A stretch of 8,360 bases of DNA from Desulfocapsaceae bacterium (GCA_029934775.1 JAOZLO010000104.1:1-8360), one strand, 5' to 3'. Shown: positions 1-6,736, numbered from the stretch's first letter. Translations and numbers: made by a program. Notes: generated by a model from the sequence alone, not told the origin.

Positions 1-233
1 CGCCTCGGTTCTGCGCAGATATCGCACGGATCTCTTTCTGAAAAAGTGAAACAGCATGAACAGAGCTGAATGGAGTCATGAAGTTTCAGTAGAGCCTGAG
101 CCAGGTTCTTTGCCTGGGATTCAGGTCTGCGCAGTATGTTGAGTGCCAGTCTGGTGGCTGTTTTCTTACCAATTCCAGGTAGGAAGGACAGATTTTCAAT
201 AAGATTCTCCAGAGCCGGAGGGATGACTTGCAT
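1..233 (-). CDS. recR: Recombination mediator RecR, N-terminal part (cut by window edge)
   Basis: RecR acts with RecO/RecF to load RecA at single-strand gaps. The 77 complete residues begin MQVIPPALENLIENLSFLPG and continue with IGKKTATRLAL, the helix-hairpin-helix DNA-binding region (about residues 8-30). A four-cysteine zinc finger follows, with C58-x2-C61 and C70-x2-C73, and then AEPR, the usual boundary to the Toprim domain. The Toprim domain and C-terminus lie beyond position 1. The ATG at 231-233 is preceded by an AGCAGG ribosome-binding site about 7 nt upstream. It lies 16 bp after the ybaB stop, so translation in one operon with ybaB and dnaX is likely. Another ATG at 235-237 is in a different frame. 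Identification is by family motifs read directly from the translation. Confidence 0.95.
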   Translation of the reverse strand, partial: MQVIPPALENLIENLSFLPGIGKKTATRLALNILRRPESQAKNLAQALLKLHDSIQLCSCCFTFSERDPCDICAEPR

Positions 234-249
234 GCATTACCTGCTGATT

Positions 250-567
250 TTATATAATATTTGAAAGTCCTGGGATATTGAGACCGCCGGTGAGCTGTGC
301 CATTTCCTGCTTGCTGAGTTCTCTGGATTTTCTGATCGCATCATTAGTGGCGGCGATGATGAGATCTTGAAGCATTTCAGATTCACTGGGATCAATGACA
401 TTTTTTTCAATGGAAATGGAGATGACATCCCCTTGCCCGCTGACAGTGACCAAAACCATTCCACCACCCGAGCTTCCAGTGATGGTTTTTGAGGCCAGAT
501 CCTGTTGGATTTTAGCCATTTTTTCCTGCATTCCTCTTGCCTGCTCCATGATATTACTGAGATCCAT
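250..567 (-). CDS. ybaB: YbaB/EbfC family nucleoid-associated protein
   Basis: A 105-residue protein, close to the usual family length of about 105-110. Family members form dimers that bind DNA and influence nucleoid organisation; the precise role is not well settled. The N-terminal helix (MDLSNIMEQARGMQEKMAKI, residues 1-20) is rich in Met, Gln and Lys. The central beta region includes GSSGGGMVLVTVSGQGDV (about 32-49). It is followed by the conserved IDPSESEMLQDLIIAATNDA helix (about 58-77) and the C-terminal LTGGLNIPGL signature, all typical of YbaB. It sits between dnaX (117 bp upstream) and recR (16 bp downstream), the standard arrangement across bacteria. The Shine-Dalgarno sequence is weak: only GGTG lies some 12 nt before the ATG. 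No convincing terminator or promoter is visible in the dnaX-ybaB gap, so readthrough from dnaX is the simplest model. Confidence 0.95.
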   Translation of the reverse strand: MDLSNIMEQARGMQEKMAKIQQDLASKTITGSSGGGMVLVTVSGQGDVISISIEKNVIDPSESEMLQDLIIAATNDAIRKSRELSKQEMAQLTGGLNIPGLSNII

Positions 568-684
568 AATTTTTTACACCGTTGTTATACGTGATGGCGC
601 TGTAAAACGCATTCATTTACGTATCTACTTAACCACCTCAATTTTGTGATTTTACGATTTTGTTGAAAGTCAATATGTTACTGC

Positions 685-2448
685 TTAATCCTGTCTGCTT
701 CTCGGCCCAACTCTGATGTCGCCGACCTGGCCATTAAAAACTTCTGCTGCCATGATGACGAGGGGGTCATTGGCGAGTTCTTGTCGTTTTCGATGGGGAG
801 ATAATTCACTCTTCGAGTTGCCTGGGGAGTTGTCAACCTCAGGCACTATAAAACGTATTTTGAGGGGTTTTTGAAAAAAATCCAGGGTAAATTCCGTAAG
901 GAGTCTTTGATTGTCTTTTTGTCGAAGGACGGTACAGTTCGTGGGATCGCTGTATGTGAGGTGTAATTCTTCTTTCTCCTGTTTGAATGAGTCAGCCCTC
1001 TGTAGGACCTGGGCCATCCACACCTTTCGATTTTTGATATAGGCAATAAAATCCAGCCAGTCTTTTCGTACGTCTTTTGCGTGAGGTTTGATTGCAACAG
1101 CATGTATATCATCAGCTCTGACTGTGTCGTTCTCAACCGTTTTTCCGGAAAGCCGAGCCTCGTTTTTGTCGGGTGGGGAGTCTTTCAGAACTGTTTCTTC
1201 TACCCCCTTGACTGGCACATATTCTCCAGGTGATTTGGCTTTGGTTATCTCTATTTTCGGTGAAGTGGAGGGGATGGATTTAACGGGAGATACAGGTATT
1301 TGGTCGGGCAATTCCTGGAGTACTTCATCGAGTTTTCCAAGGAGAGTGCTGACGTTTGTTATGTTGTCCGCTTCAATGATACTGAGAAAGGATGTTTCCA
1401 GAGTGAGACGTGGTTGATTCGAGTAGTTGATTTTTTCGGCAGTGGTCATGAGTAGATTGAGCTTTTGGTGCAAGGTCTCAGGAGAGTAATTTTCTGCGAG
1501 TTTTTGGAATTCTATTAATTCTTCAGGCGGTAAATCTATGAGATTTATACAGCCCTCGATTTTACAGAGCAGGAGAGAGCGAAAATGTGCCATAAGGTCA
1601 GCGAGAAATCTCTTGATATCCAACCCGTAGTCGAATATCTGGTCAAGTGGCTGCAGAACATCCTCATATTTCTGATTCAGCAGTCCTGTTGTTACTTGCA
1701 TGAGTAATTCACTACCAACTAGCCCAAGGACTTCAATGACATCTTGGGTGACTATTGTTTTTTCACCAAAAGAGAACATCTGATCAAGAAGACTCAGTCC
1801 GTCTCGCACAGAACCTCCTGCCTCTCGAACAATGAGTGACAGTGCAGCTGGCTCGATCTCAAATCCTTCAGATTTGGCCAGTTTGTGAAAGTGATCATAA
1901 AGTTCGACTGCTGAAATTCGTTTTAACTCATATTGTTGACACCTGGAGAGAATGGTAATGGGTATTTTATGTATTTCAGTGGTGGCAAACATGAAATGTA
2001 CGTGCTCAGGAGGTTCTTCGAGGGTTTTCAACAGCGCGTTGAAAGCCTCTGTTGTCAGCATGTGAACTTCGTCGATGATAATTATTTTATAGGGGGAAGA
2101 GGTTGGAAGAAAACGGAGTTTTTCTTTTAACTCTCTGATCTCTTGAATACCTCTATTTGATGCCCCATCAATCTCGATGAGATCAAGTGAAGCACCGGTG
2201 GCAATCTCACGACATGAAATGCATTCATCACATGGACGGGTTGATTCTGCTGCCTGGCAGTTTATTGCTTTGGCCATGAGGCGGGCGAGAGTAGTTTTAC
2301 CGACTCCGCGAACACCGGAAAACAGGATGGCATGAGCAACTCTGTTGCGAGACAGGCTGTTTTGTAATGTTTTGACAACAGAACGTTGTCCGACTACTTG
2401 ATCAAAAGTTTGAGGACGGGATTTCCTGGCAAGAACTAGATATGACAT
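685..2448 (-). CDS. dnaX: DNA polymerase III subunit gamma/tau (DnaX clamp loader)
   Basis: The AAA+ motor of the clamp loader, which opens and loads the beta sliding clamp and couples polymerase to helicase. It has 587 residues, against 643 for E. coli tau and about 560 for B. subtilis. Visible motifs: Walker A GVRGVGKT (45-52); zinc-binding cysteines C64, C73, C76 and C79; Walker B with IIIIDEVH (122-129); sensor-1 ATTE (155-158); and SRC arginine finger (168-170). The N-terminal YLVLARKSRPQTFDQVVGQ is diagnostic. A charged, proline-containing linker (about 385-455) precedes a C-terminal tau-like domain (about 458-587) ending DPLVIMAAEVFNGQVGDIRV. No canonical A AAA AAG gamma frameshift site is present; a run of seven T lies at codons 523-525 (see findings). 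The start is chosen for the conserved N-terminus, although the ribosome-binding site is weak. Confidence 0.97.
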   Translation of the reverse strand: MSYLVLARKSRPQTFDQVVGQRSVVKTLQNSLSRNRVAHAILFSGVRGVGKTTLARLMAKAINCQAAESTRPCDECISCREIATGASLDLIEIDGASNRGIQEIRELKEKLRFLPTSSPYKIIIIDEVHMLTTEAFNALLKTLEEPPEHVHFMFATTEIHKIPITILSRCQQYELKRISAVELYDHFHKLAKSEGFEIEPAALSLIVREAGGSVRDGLSLLDQMFSFGEKTIVTQDVIEVLGLVGSELLMQVTTGLLNQKYEDVLQPLDQIFDYGLDIKRFLADLMAHFRSLLLCKIEGCINLIDLPPEELIEFQKLAENYSPETLHQKLNLLMTTAEKINYSNQPRLTLETSFLSIIEADNITNVSTLLGKLDEVLQELPDQIPVSPVKSIPSTSPKIEITKAKSPGEYVPVKGVEETVLKDSPPDKNEARLSGKTVENDTVRADDIHAVAIKPHAKDVRKDWLDFIAYIKNRKVWMAQVLQRADSFKQEKEELHLTYSDPTNCTVLRQKDNQRLLTEFTLDFFQKPLKIRFIVPEVDNSPGNSKSELSPHRKRQELANDPLVIMAAEVFNGQVGDIRVGPRSRQD

Positions 2449-2538
2449 GTGACACCGTAACCTGGGACATGCCTCAATATGAAAAAATCCCTATTCTCAA
2501 ACAACCTCCCAGGCAGGAAATGTCGAGTCGGGCGATTT

Positions 2539-2559
2539 AAAAATGATAGCCGGGCTATC
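2539..2559 (-). terminator. Possible intrinsic terminator at the 3' end of the SRP RNA
   Basis: Read on the minus strand, the RNA ends in GATAGC, loop CCG, GCTATC, then A and five T. This is a 6-bp hairpin followed by a short U-tract, a minimal intrinsic terminator. The GCTATC half is the same segment that closes the mature SRP RNA by pairing with its 5' end, so the two folds are mutually exclusive. The three-nucleotide loop and short stem make it a modest candidate. The alternative is 3' trimming from a longer dnaX read-through transcript. Confidence 0.45.
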
Positions 2560-2644
2560 TGTGCACACGAAGAGTGTCACTGCCGTTGCTTCCTTCCGGA
2601 CCTGGCGGAGTTCGTGATTCTTTGTTGCTCAGGACCCGGCTATC
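2545..2644 (-). ncRNA. ffs: Signal recognition particle RNA, small (4.5S) bacterial type
   Basis: The RNA scaffold of the bacterial SRP; it binds Ffh and targets nascent membrane proteins. The minus strand contains CCAGGTCCGGAAGGAAGCA, the universally conserved helix-8 hairpin with its GGAA tetraloop and symmetric/asymmetric loops. This is followed by the ACGGCAGTGACAC return strand. The ends GATAGCCGGG and CCCGGCTATC are perfectly complementary over 10 bp, which defines a roughly 100-nt molecule like E. coli 4.5S RNA and lacks the Alu domain of the Bacillus 6S-like SRP RNA. It lies 17 nt downstream of the tRNA-Ser and about 96 bp upstream of dnaX. Exact termini are inferred from the closing helix. 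Confidence 0.95.
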
Positions 2645-2661
2645 AAAATCGAAACCAAGAT

Positions 2662-2747
2662 TGGCGGAGAGGGTGAGATTCGAACTCACGGTACTCTCGT
2701 ACACACGCTTTCCAGGCGTGCACCTTAAGCCACTCGGTCACCTCTCC
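2662..2747 (-). tRNA. tRNA-Ser, anticodon GGA
   Basis: Read on the minus strand, this is an 86-nt class II tRNA. The acceptor stem GGAGAGG pairs with CCTCTCC, followed by discriminator G and an encoded CCA. The anticodon stem CACGC/GCGTG encloses loop CTGGAAA, giving anticodon GGA, which reads UCC and UCU serine codons. A long variable arm with GTAC-GAGA-GTAC is typical of serine tRNAs. The T arm is GTGAG-TTCGAAT-CTCAC. It is immediately upstream of the SRP RNA and probably processed from the same precursor. Confidence 0.97.
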
Positions 2748-2764
2748 ATTACTGAATAGATCAA

Positions 2765-2793
2765 AAAATATGTGCTCCTATCTAAACTGTCGT
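2765..2793 (-). promoter_or_regulatory. Candidate sigma-70 promoter for the tRNA-Ser / SRP RNA unit
   Basis: On the minus strand, ACGACA (2788-2793) and TATTTT (2765-2770) are separated by 17 bp. A start about 7 nt downstream of the -10 would give a short leader of around 10-15 nt before the tRNA at 2747. The -35 matches consensus at four of six positions. The position between the tadA stop and the tRNA is right for a stable-RNA promoter, but the match is only moderate and was found by eye. Confidence 0.35.
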
Positions 2794-2836
2794 GGACATT
2801 TTGGCAATCAAAAAAGTAAACAGATTTAGAAAAAAG

Positions 2837-3373
2837 TCAAATTTTCTCTTCCTTGATACATTTCAAAGCTTTCCTTTTCTTGGAAAAAAAATTTTTCAGC
2901 ACTGATGAACATTCATTCTCAAGGACTGGTCCGGTGATTTTTATATTGTGATTGAGTAATCCATCAGTTCCTATGTTGTATACGGATGAAATAGCTCCTG
3001 ACTTAGGGTCTGGTGTACCGTATACAAGTCGGTTGATACGGGCATGAAGCATTGCCCCCACACACATTATACAGGGTTCCAGGGTTACGTAGAGGGTTGT
3101 CCCCGGGAGTCTGTAGTTGTTTAAGATGGATGCCCCGGCACGGATCACTACTATTTCAGCATGTGCCGTGGGGTCATGTAATCCTATGGGACTGTTGCCT
3201 CCTCTGGAGATGAGTTTATTTTCTTTGACCAAAACTGCTCCGACCGGGACCTCGCCTTTTGCGGCTGTTTCTCTTGCTGCTATCAGGGCTATTCGCATCC
3301 ATTTTTTATCTTCTTTTACGATATTGTTATGGGATGGAAATGGTGTGTTCGTGGAGCGAGGAGTGTCAGTCAT
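2837..3373 (-). CDS. tadA: tRNA-specific adenosine deaminase TadA
   Basis: This enzyme converts A34 to inosine in tRNA-Arg(ACG), allowing one tRNA to read CGU, CGC and CGA; it is essential in E. coli. From the chosen ATG it has 178 residues (E. coli TadA about 167). The cytidine-deaminase-type zinc site is intact: H71-A-E73 in DPTAHAEI, and P-C101-I-M-C104 in LEPCIMC, with E73 the proton shuttle. WMRIALIAARE and EVPVGAVLV match the N-terminal helix and first strand of the family. The frame stays open back to 3493, giving 40 extra residues that show no family similarity and would overlap the divergent regulator gene, so MTDTPRSTN (ATG at 3371-3373) is preferred. The SD is weak there. No convincing terminator follows the gene. 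Confidence 0.94.
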   Translation of the reverse strand: MTDTPRSTNTPFPSHNNIVKEDKKWMRIALIAARETAAKGEVPVGAVLVKENKLISRGGNSPIGLHDPTAHAEIVVIRAGASILNNYRLPGTTLYVTLEPCIMCVGAMLHARINRLVYGTPDPKSGAISSVYNIGTDGLLNHNIKITGPVLENECSSVLKNFFSKKRKALKCIKEEKI

Positions 3374-3440
3374 AAAAAAAGTTACTTTTAATTGATTTTT
3401 TTGCTCTTCTTTCGTATAACATGGTAAGGTAATTACAATT

Positions 3441-3469
3441 TTGAAATAACATTTACTGTTTTGTAATAC
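3441..3469 (+). promoter_or_regulatory. Candidate sigma-70 promoter of the response regulator gene
   Basis: TTGAAA at 3441-3446 and TAATAC at 3464-3469 are separated by 17 bp. An overlapping better -10 hexamer, TGTAAT (3462-3467), has a 15-bp spacer. Either places the transcription start at about 3474-3477, essentially on the regulator's ATG at 3477. It lies within the 103-bp divergent gap with tadA. Found by eye; no matching promoter of comparable quality was seen for tadA. Confidence 0.4.
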
Positions 3470-3476
3470 ACACGTT

Positions 3477-4883
3477 ATGTATAAAATACTCATTTATGAT
3501 TCAATTGAAACCACCGCCATGAGAATGGTATCAGCCTTGCGGGACAGATGTCTGTTAACATGTAAATCGAATAAAAGAGAATTTCAAGGGGAGATCAAAG
3601 CAAAACAATATGATCTGGTTTTCCTCGATATCGATTCATCAAACGGTAAATCCATGAAAATGTTGAAAGATATTCATGGAAAAGACCCGTTTTTACCGAT
3701 TATTTTAACAAGCAGATCTGAAAAAGCTGAGGTTATAGTTAAAGCAATAAATAGTGGAGCCAGTGATTTTCTTGTGCATCCGGTTTCTCCGGAAAGGATT
3801 AATATTGCAGTGGACAAGGCGATCGAAATTCGTGATCAGAGCTTTGAAATTGCCTATCATCGAAGAAAACAGGATGTCGTCTATGATTTTGGTGAAGTAA
3901 TTGCTGAGAGCAAAGGGATGAGGCAGATTCTGAGCCGCCTGGAACGTTTTTCCGGGACAGATTCAACAATATTGATTACCGGAGATACCGGGACCGGGAA
4001 AAGTTTTTTGTCCGGAACAGTTCATTTTAACTCCCCTAGAAGAAGAAAACCTTTTGTTAAAATTAATTGTGCAAATATTCCTGAAAATTTACTTGAATCG
4101 GAGCTTTTTGGTCATGAAAAGGGTGCCTTTACCAGTGCCGATAAGCAACGAATTGGCAGATTTGAACAGGCCAGCGGTGGCACAATATTTCTAGATGAAA
4201 TTGGGGATATGAATTTACAGCTACAGACAAAACTCTTAAGAGTTCTTGAAGAGAAATCCTTTGAAAGAGTGGGAGGCAATAAAACTATTTTTGCTGACGT
4301 CCGAATTATTGCTGCTACTAACAAGGATCTTGTACGACAGGTGGAATTGGATCTTTTTCGTGAGGATCTTTATTATCGGATTAATGTTTTGCCAGTACGT
4401 CTTCCGTCACTGAAAGAGAGAAGAGAGTGTGTGTTACCTCTGGCAAATCTTTTGCTGAAAAAATGCTGTAAATCGATGCGTCGAGATATTGGATGTTTTT
4501 CAGAAGGAGCAGAAACAATAATTCAGGAATACGATTGGCCAGGCAATATCAGGCAGCTGGCAAATACAATTGAACGGGCGGTGATCCTGGAAGATGATTT
4601 TGAAATATGTGCCGACAATTTGTCGATTCCAGAGAAAATACAATCAAAAAACGTAAAGGCCAAAGAGAATGGTGCCGAAAAGGAGGGGAGTCCGGGGACT
4701 GAAAGAAAAGGACTCTCTCTTGCTGCCCAGGAAAAGGAACTTATCTTACGGGTATTGGAAGAATGTTTATGGGTGCAGAAAAATGCGGCAAAAAAACTTG
4801 GGGTGAGTCCGAGAGCGCTCAATTATAAGATTAATAAATTCGAAATAACCCATCCCCATTGGCGCCGCAATAAAAGGGATTAA
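3477..4883 (+). CDS. Sigma-54-dependent response regulator (receiver - AAA+ - Fis HTH), atypical receiver
   Basis: A 468-residue NtrC-family activator that would bind upstream enhancers and use ATP to remodel sigma-54 holoenzyme. The receiver domain (about 1-120) has D8, probable phosphoacceptor D51 in FLDID, and T78. However, the second acidic-pocket residue is S9 and the usual lysine after strand 5 is H101 (DFLVHPVSP). The AAA+ domain (about 140-370) has Walker A GDTGTGKS (169-176), the sigma-54 contact loop GAFTSA (216-221, usually GAFTGA) and Walker B GGTIFLDEIGD (234-244). A charged linker leads to a C-terminal Fis-type helix-turn-helix, AAKKLGVSPRALNYKINKF, and the tail ITHPHWRRNKRD. 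The ATG fits receiver strand 1 (YKILIYD), although no SD precedes it. No histidine kinase is adjacent, so partner and targets are unknown. It converges on pepF with a 23-bp gap. Confidence 0.92.
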   Translation: MYKILIYDSIETTAMRMVSALRDRCLLTCKSNKREFQGEIKAKQYDLVFLDIDSSNGKSMKMLKDIHGKDPFLPIILTSRSEKAEVIVKAINSGASDFLVHPVSPERINIAVDKAIEIRDQSFEIAYHRRKQDVVYDFGEVIAESKGMRQILSRLERFSGTDSTILITGDTGTGKSFLSGTVHFNSPRRRKPFVKINCANIPENLLESELFGHEKGAFTSADKQRIGRFEQASGGTIFLDEIGDMNLQLQTKLLRVLEEKSFERVGGNKTIFADVRIIAATNKDLVRQVELDLFREDLYYRINVLPVRLPSLKERRECVLPLANLLLKKCCKSMRRDIGCFSEGAETIIQEYDWPGNIRQLANTIERAVILEDDFEICADNLSIPEKIQSKNVKAKENGAEKEGSPGTERKGLSLAAQEKELILRVLEECLWVQKNAAKKLGVSPRALNYKINKFEITHPHWRRNKRD

Positions 4884-4906
4884 AAAAACACAGGAGAATT
4901 TCTGAC

Positions 4907-6685
4907 CTACTCTATACGCTCCAGCATATCCTCGATGACGGTGAGTCCGGTCTGCCAGAAGGAAGGATCATCCAGGTCAATACCAAATGGTTTTAGCAGT
5001 TCATATGGTGTGGACGATCCGCCGGCGGAGAGTAATTCAATATATTTTTTGACAAATGACTGTCCCTCCTTCAGGTAGATACCATAGAGTGCAAGTACCA
5101 GCAGTTCTCCAAAGGCATAGGAATAGACATAACCGGGTGTTGAGAGAAAGTGGGGGATGTATGACCACCAGAAGCCATAGTCTTTGCTCAAAGTGACCGA
5201 ACTTCCAAACATTTCCTGCTGTGTCTCCATCCAGTGACTGCTGAATTTTTCATTGCTTAATTCTCCTTCCATACGTCTGGAGTTATGCATCTGTTCTTCA
5301 AACCTGTTCATAGCAGTCTGTCTGAATACTGTGGCAAAAATTGATTCCAACTTCTGGCATATAAACGCTCGTACTTCATTTTTATCTGCGAGTAATTCAA
5401 GTTGACTTTTAAAAACCAGGAGTTCTGCAAAAACAGAGGCTGTTTCTGCAAGTGGAAGTGGCGTATCACTGTTGTAGTACCCCTGTTGTGCTGAGAGAAC
5501 CTGGTGAATGCCATGGCCCAGTTCATGGGCAACTGTTGACACATCTCTTAAATTGCCGGTGTAATTAACCATCACATAGGGATGGAGATCTGGAACACAG
5601 GGGTGAGCAAAGGCCCCGCCGCGTTTGCCGTGTTTTACTGGAGCATGAATCCATTTTTTGCTGAAAAATTTTTCAGCAATTTCAGCTAACTCAGGAGAGA
5701 AATCAGAAAAAGAGGTAAGCACTGTTTCCCTGCATGTTGACCAGCTGATTATCTGGTTGGGAAGTGAGGGGAGGGGAGCGTATCTGTCGTAATCTTTGAG
5801 TTCAGGAAGGTCAAGTAATTTCTGTTTTACACGATAATAACGATGGACTATATCATAGCGTGAAGTGACAGCTTCAACCAGGGTCGCAACAGTTCTCTCC
5901 TTTAATTGATTATCCAGATTCATGGAACTGACCCAGCTTTTGTGATTTCGAATCCGGTCAGTCACCATTTTGTCGGTTGCCAGGGTATTAAAAATATGGG
6001 TAAGTATATGGTTTTGTTCCTTCAGCCCATCAGTCATATCCTGAGCAGCTTTTTTTCTTATTTCCCTGTTTTCATGGTAAAGATCAGTAAGAACCTCTTC
6101 TTCGGTTTTTTGTTCGTCGCCGAATTTTAAATTACCGAAAACTTTATCAAAGAGAGTTATCCAGCTGTTTCTGCCTGCTATATTCTTTTCCAGCAGAAGT
6201 TGTTCTTCTTTTTCTGAGAGCTGGTGAGGCAGGTATCGTCTCATGGAAGAGAGGTAATGGCGATATCCCCTGAGGAGTTGGTCATGGAGAATATCTATCG
6301 TACTCTGATCTGTTATCCGATTCCATTCCAACTCGAAGAAGATGGTTTCAGTACCGCACAATGACACGAGTTCATGAATTTTTTGATCGAGACTACCAGC
6401 TTTGGCGTTATTAATCTGAGTTGTGAAGTTGAGGAATGAGAATGTCGCAAGTTTGGAAAGGGTACAATCAATTTTTTCTAATCGTAAAACGAGATTGAGC
6501 AGACGTCTGGCATCGAGATCTGCGACCTTGTCATAATATTCAGCGTGAACACTTTGTGCCTCATCAGTACACCAGTCTATATCAGCGAATATTTTCGGGT
6601 CATCTATTCCCATATAAATATCGGTTAAGTCCCATAAAACACTTTGGGTTTCCAGAGCATTGTTCGAACCGCTATTACTTGCCAT
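4907..6685 (-). CDS. pepF: M3-family oligoendopeptidase F
   Basis: A zinc metallopeptidase that degrades short peptides, most likely in the cytoplasm since there is no signal peptide or membrane segment. From the chosen start it has 592 residues, normal for the PepF/M3B family (about 600). The active site HELGH is at residues 387-391, with E388 catalytic. The third zinc ligand is E414 in LAETASVFAELL, and the preceding HPCVPDLHPYVMVNYTGNLRDVSTVAHELGH block is typical of the family. The N-terminal helical half (SVLWDLTDIY onward) also fits. The frame continues to an ATG at 6722-6724, but the ATG at 6683-6685 has an AGGA ribosome-binding site 8 nt upstream. The longer start would also lie in the loop of a terminator-like hairpin. 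The gene is transcribed in the same direction as trpA, 72 bp downstream of it. Confidence 0.93.
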   Translation of the reverse strand: MASNSGSNNALETQSVLWDLTDIYMGIDDPKIFADIDWCTDEAQSVHAEYYDKVADLDARRLLNLVLRLEKIDCTLSKLATFSFLNFTTQINNAKAGSLDQKIHELVSLCGTETIFFELEWNRITDQSTIDILHDQLLRGYRHYLSSMRRYLPHQLSEKEEQLLLEKNIAGRNSWITLFDKVFGNLKFGDEQKTEEEVLTDLYHENREIRKKAAQDMTDGLKEQNHILTHIFNTLATDKMVTDRIRNHKSWVSSMNLDNQLKERTVATLVEAVTSRYDIVHRYYRVKQKLLDLPELKDYDRYAPLPSLPNQIISWSTCRETVLTSFSDFSPELAEIAEKFFSKKWIHAPVKHGKRGGAFAHPCVPDLHPYVMVNYTGNLRDVSTVAHELGHGIHQVLSAQQGYYNSDTPLPLAETASVFAELLVFKSQLELLADKNEVRAFICQKLESIFATVFRQTAMNRFEEQMHNSRRMEGELSNEKFSSHWMETQQEMFGSSVTLSKDYGFWWSYIPHFLSTPGYVYSYAFGELLVLALYGIYLKEGQSFVKKYIELLSAGGSSTPYELLKPFGIDLDDPSFWQTGLTVIEDMLERIE

Positions 6686-6693
6686 CAACGTAT

Positions 6694-6697
6694 TCCT
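6694..6697 (-). promoter_or_regulatory. Ribosome-binding site that decides the pepF start
   Basis: AGGA on the minus strand, within AAAAGGAATA, lies 8 nt before the ATG at 6683-6685. No comparable Shine-Dalgarno sequence precedes the upstream in-frame ATG at 6722-6724. This favours the 592-residue over the 605-residue protein. Confidence 0.75.
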
Positions 6698-6708
6698 TTT
6701 TTTTATCG

Positions 6709-6736
6709 AAAAATGAATAGCCATACCCGTGGCTAT
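6709..6736 (-). terminator. Intrinsic terminator-like hairpin after trpA
   Basis: On the minus strand ATAGCCA, a 6-nt loop CGGGTA and TGGCTAT form a perfect 7-bp stem (6717-6723 with 6730-6736). TCA and then five T follow. The U-tract starts three nucleotides after the stem, which is slightly imperfect. Its position between the trpA stop and the pepF ribosome-binding site suggests it ends the trp transcript and separates pepF from it. It could also attenuate rather than fully stop transcription. Confidence 0.6.

Noticed and set aside
568..684. Small upstream ORF of 20 codons overlapping the ybaB start
   Set aside because: Its nearest SD-like sequence is about 19 nt from the ATG, too far; no other support.
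846..1136. Open frame of 96 codons on the minus strand inside dnaX
   Set aside because: It is the +1 frame of dnaX, with no family features and no ribosome-binding site.
1425..1440. A-run in dnaX near codon 338 as a gamma frameshift site
   Set aside because: The run GAA AAA ATC is not in the X XXY YYZ register and is only six bases; nothing else supports slippage there.
2810..2836. Intrinsic terminator after tadA
   Set aside because: The T-run is preceded only by a 4-bp A/T stem, too weak to call.
3374..3493. 40-residue N-terminal extension of TadA
   Set aside because: No family similarity and it would overlap the divergent regulator's start; the ATG at 3371-3373 gives a normal-length enzyme.
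4170..4195. Sigma-54 promoter (TGGCAC with TTGC)
   Set aside because: TGGCAC occurs inside the regulator's Walker B coding sequence, without the -12 TTGC element at the right spacing; no good match was seen elsewhere.
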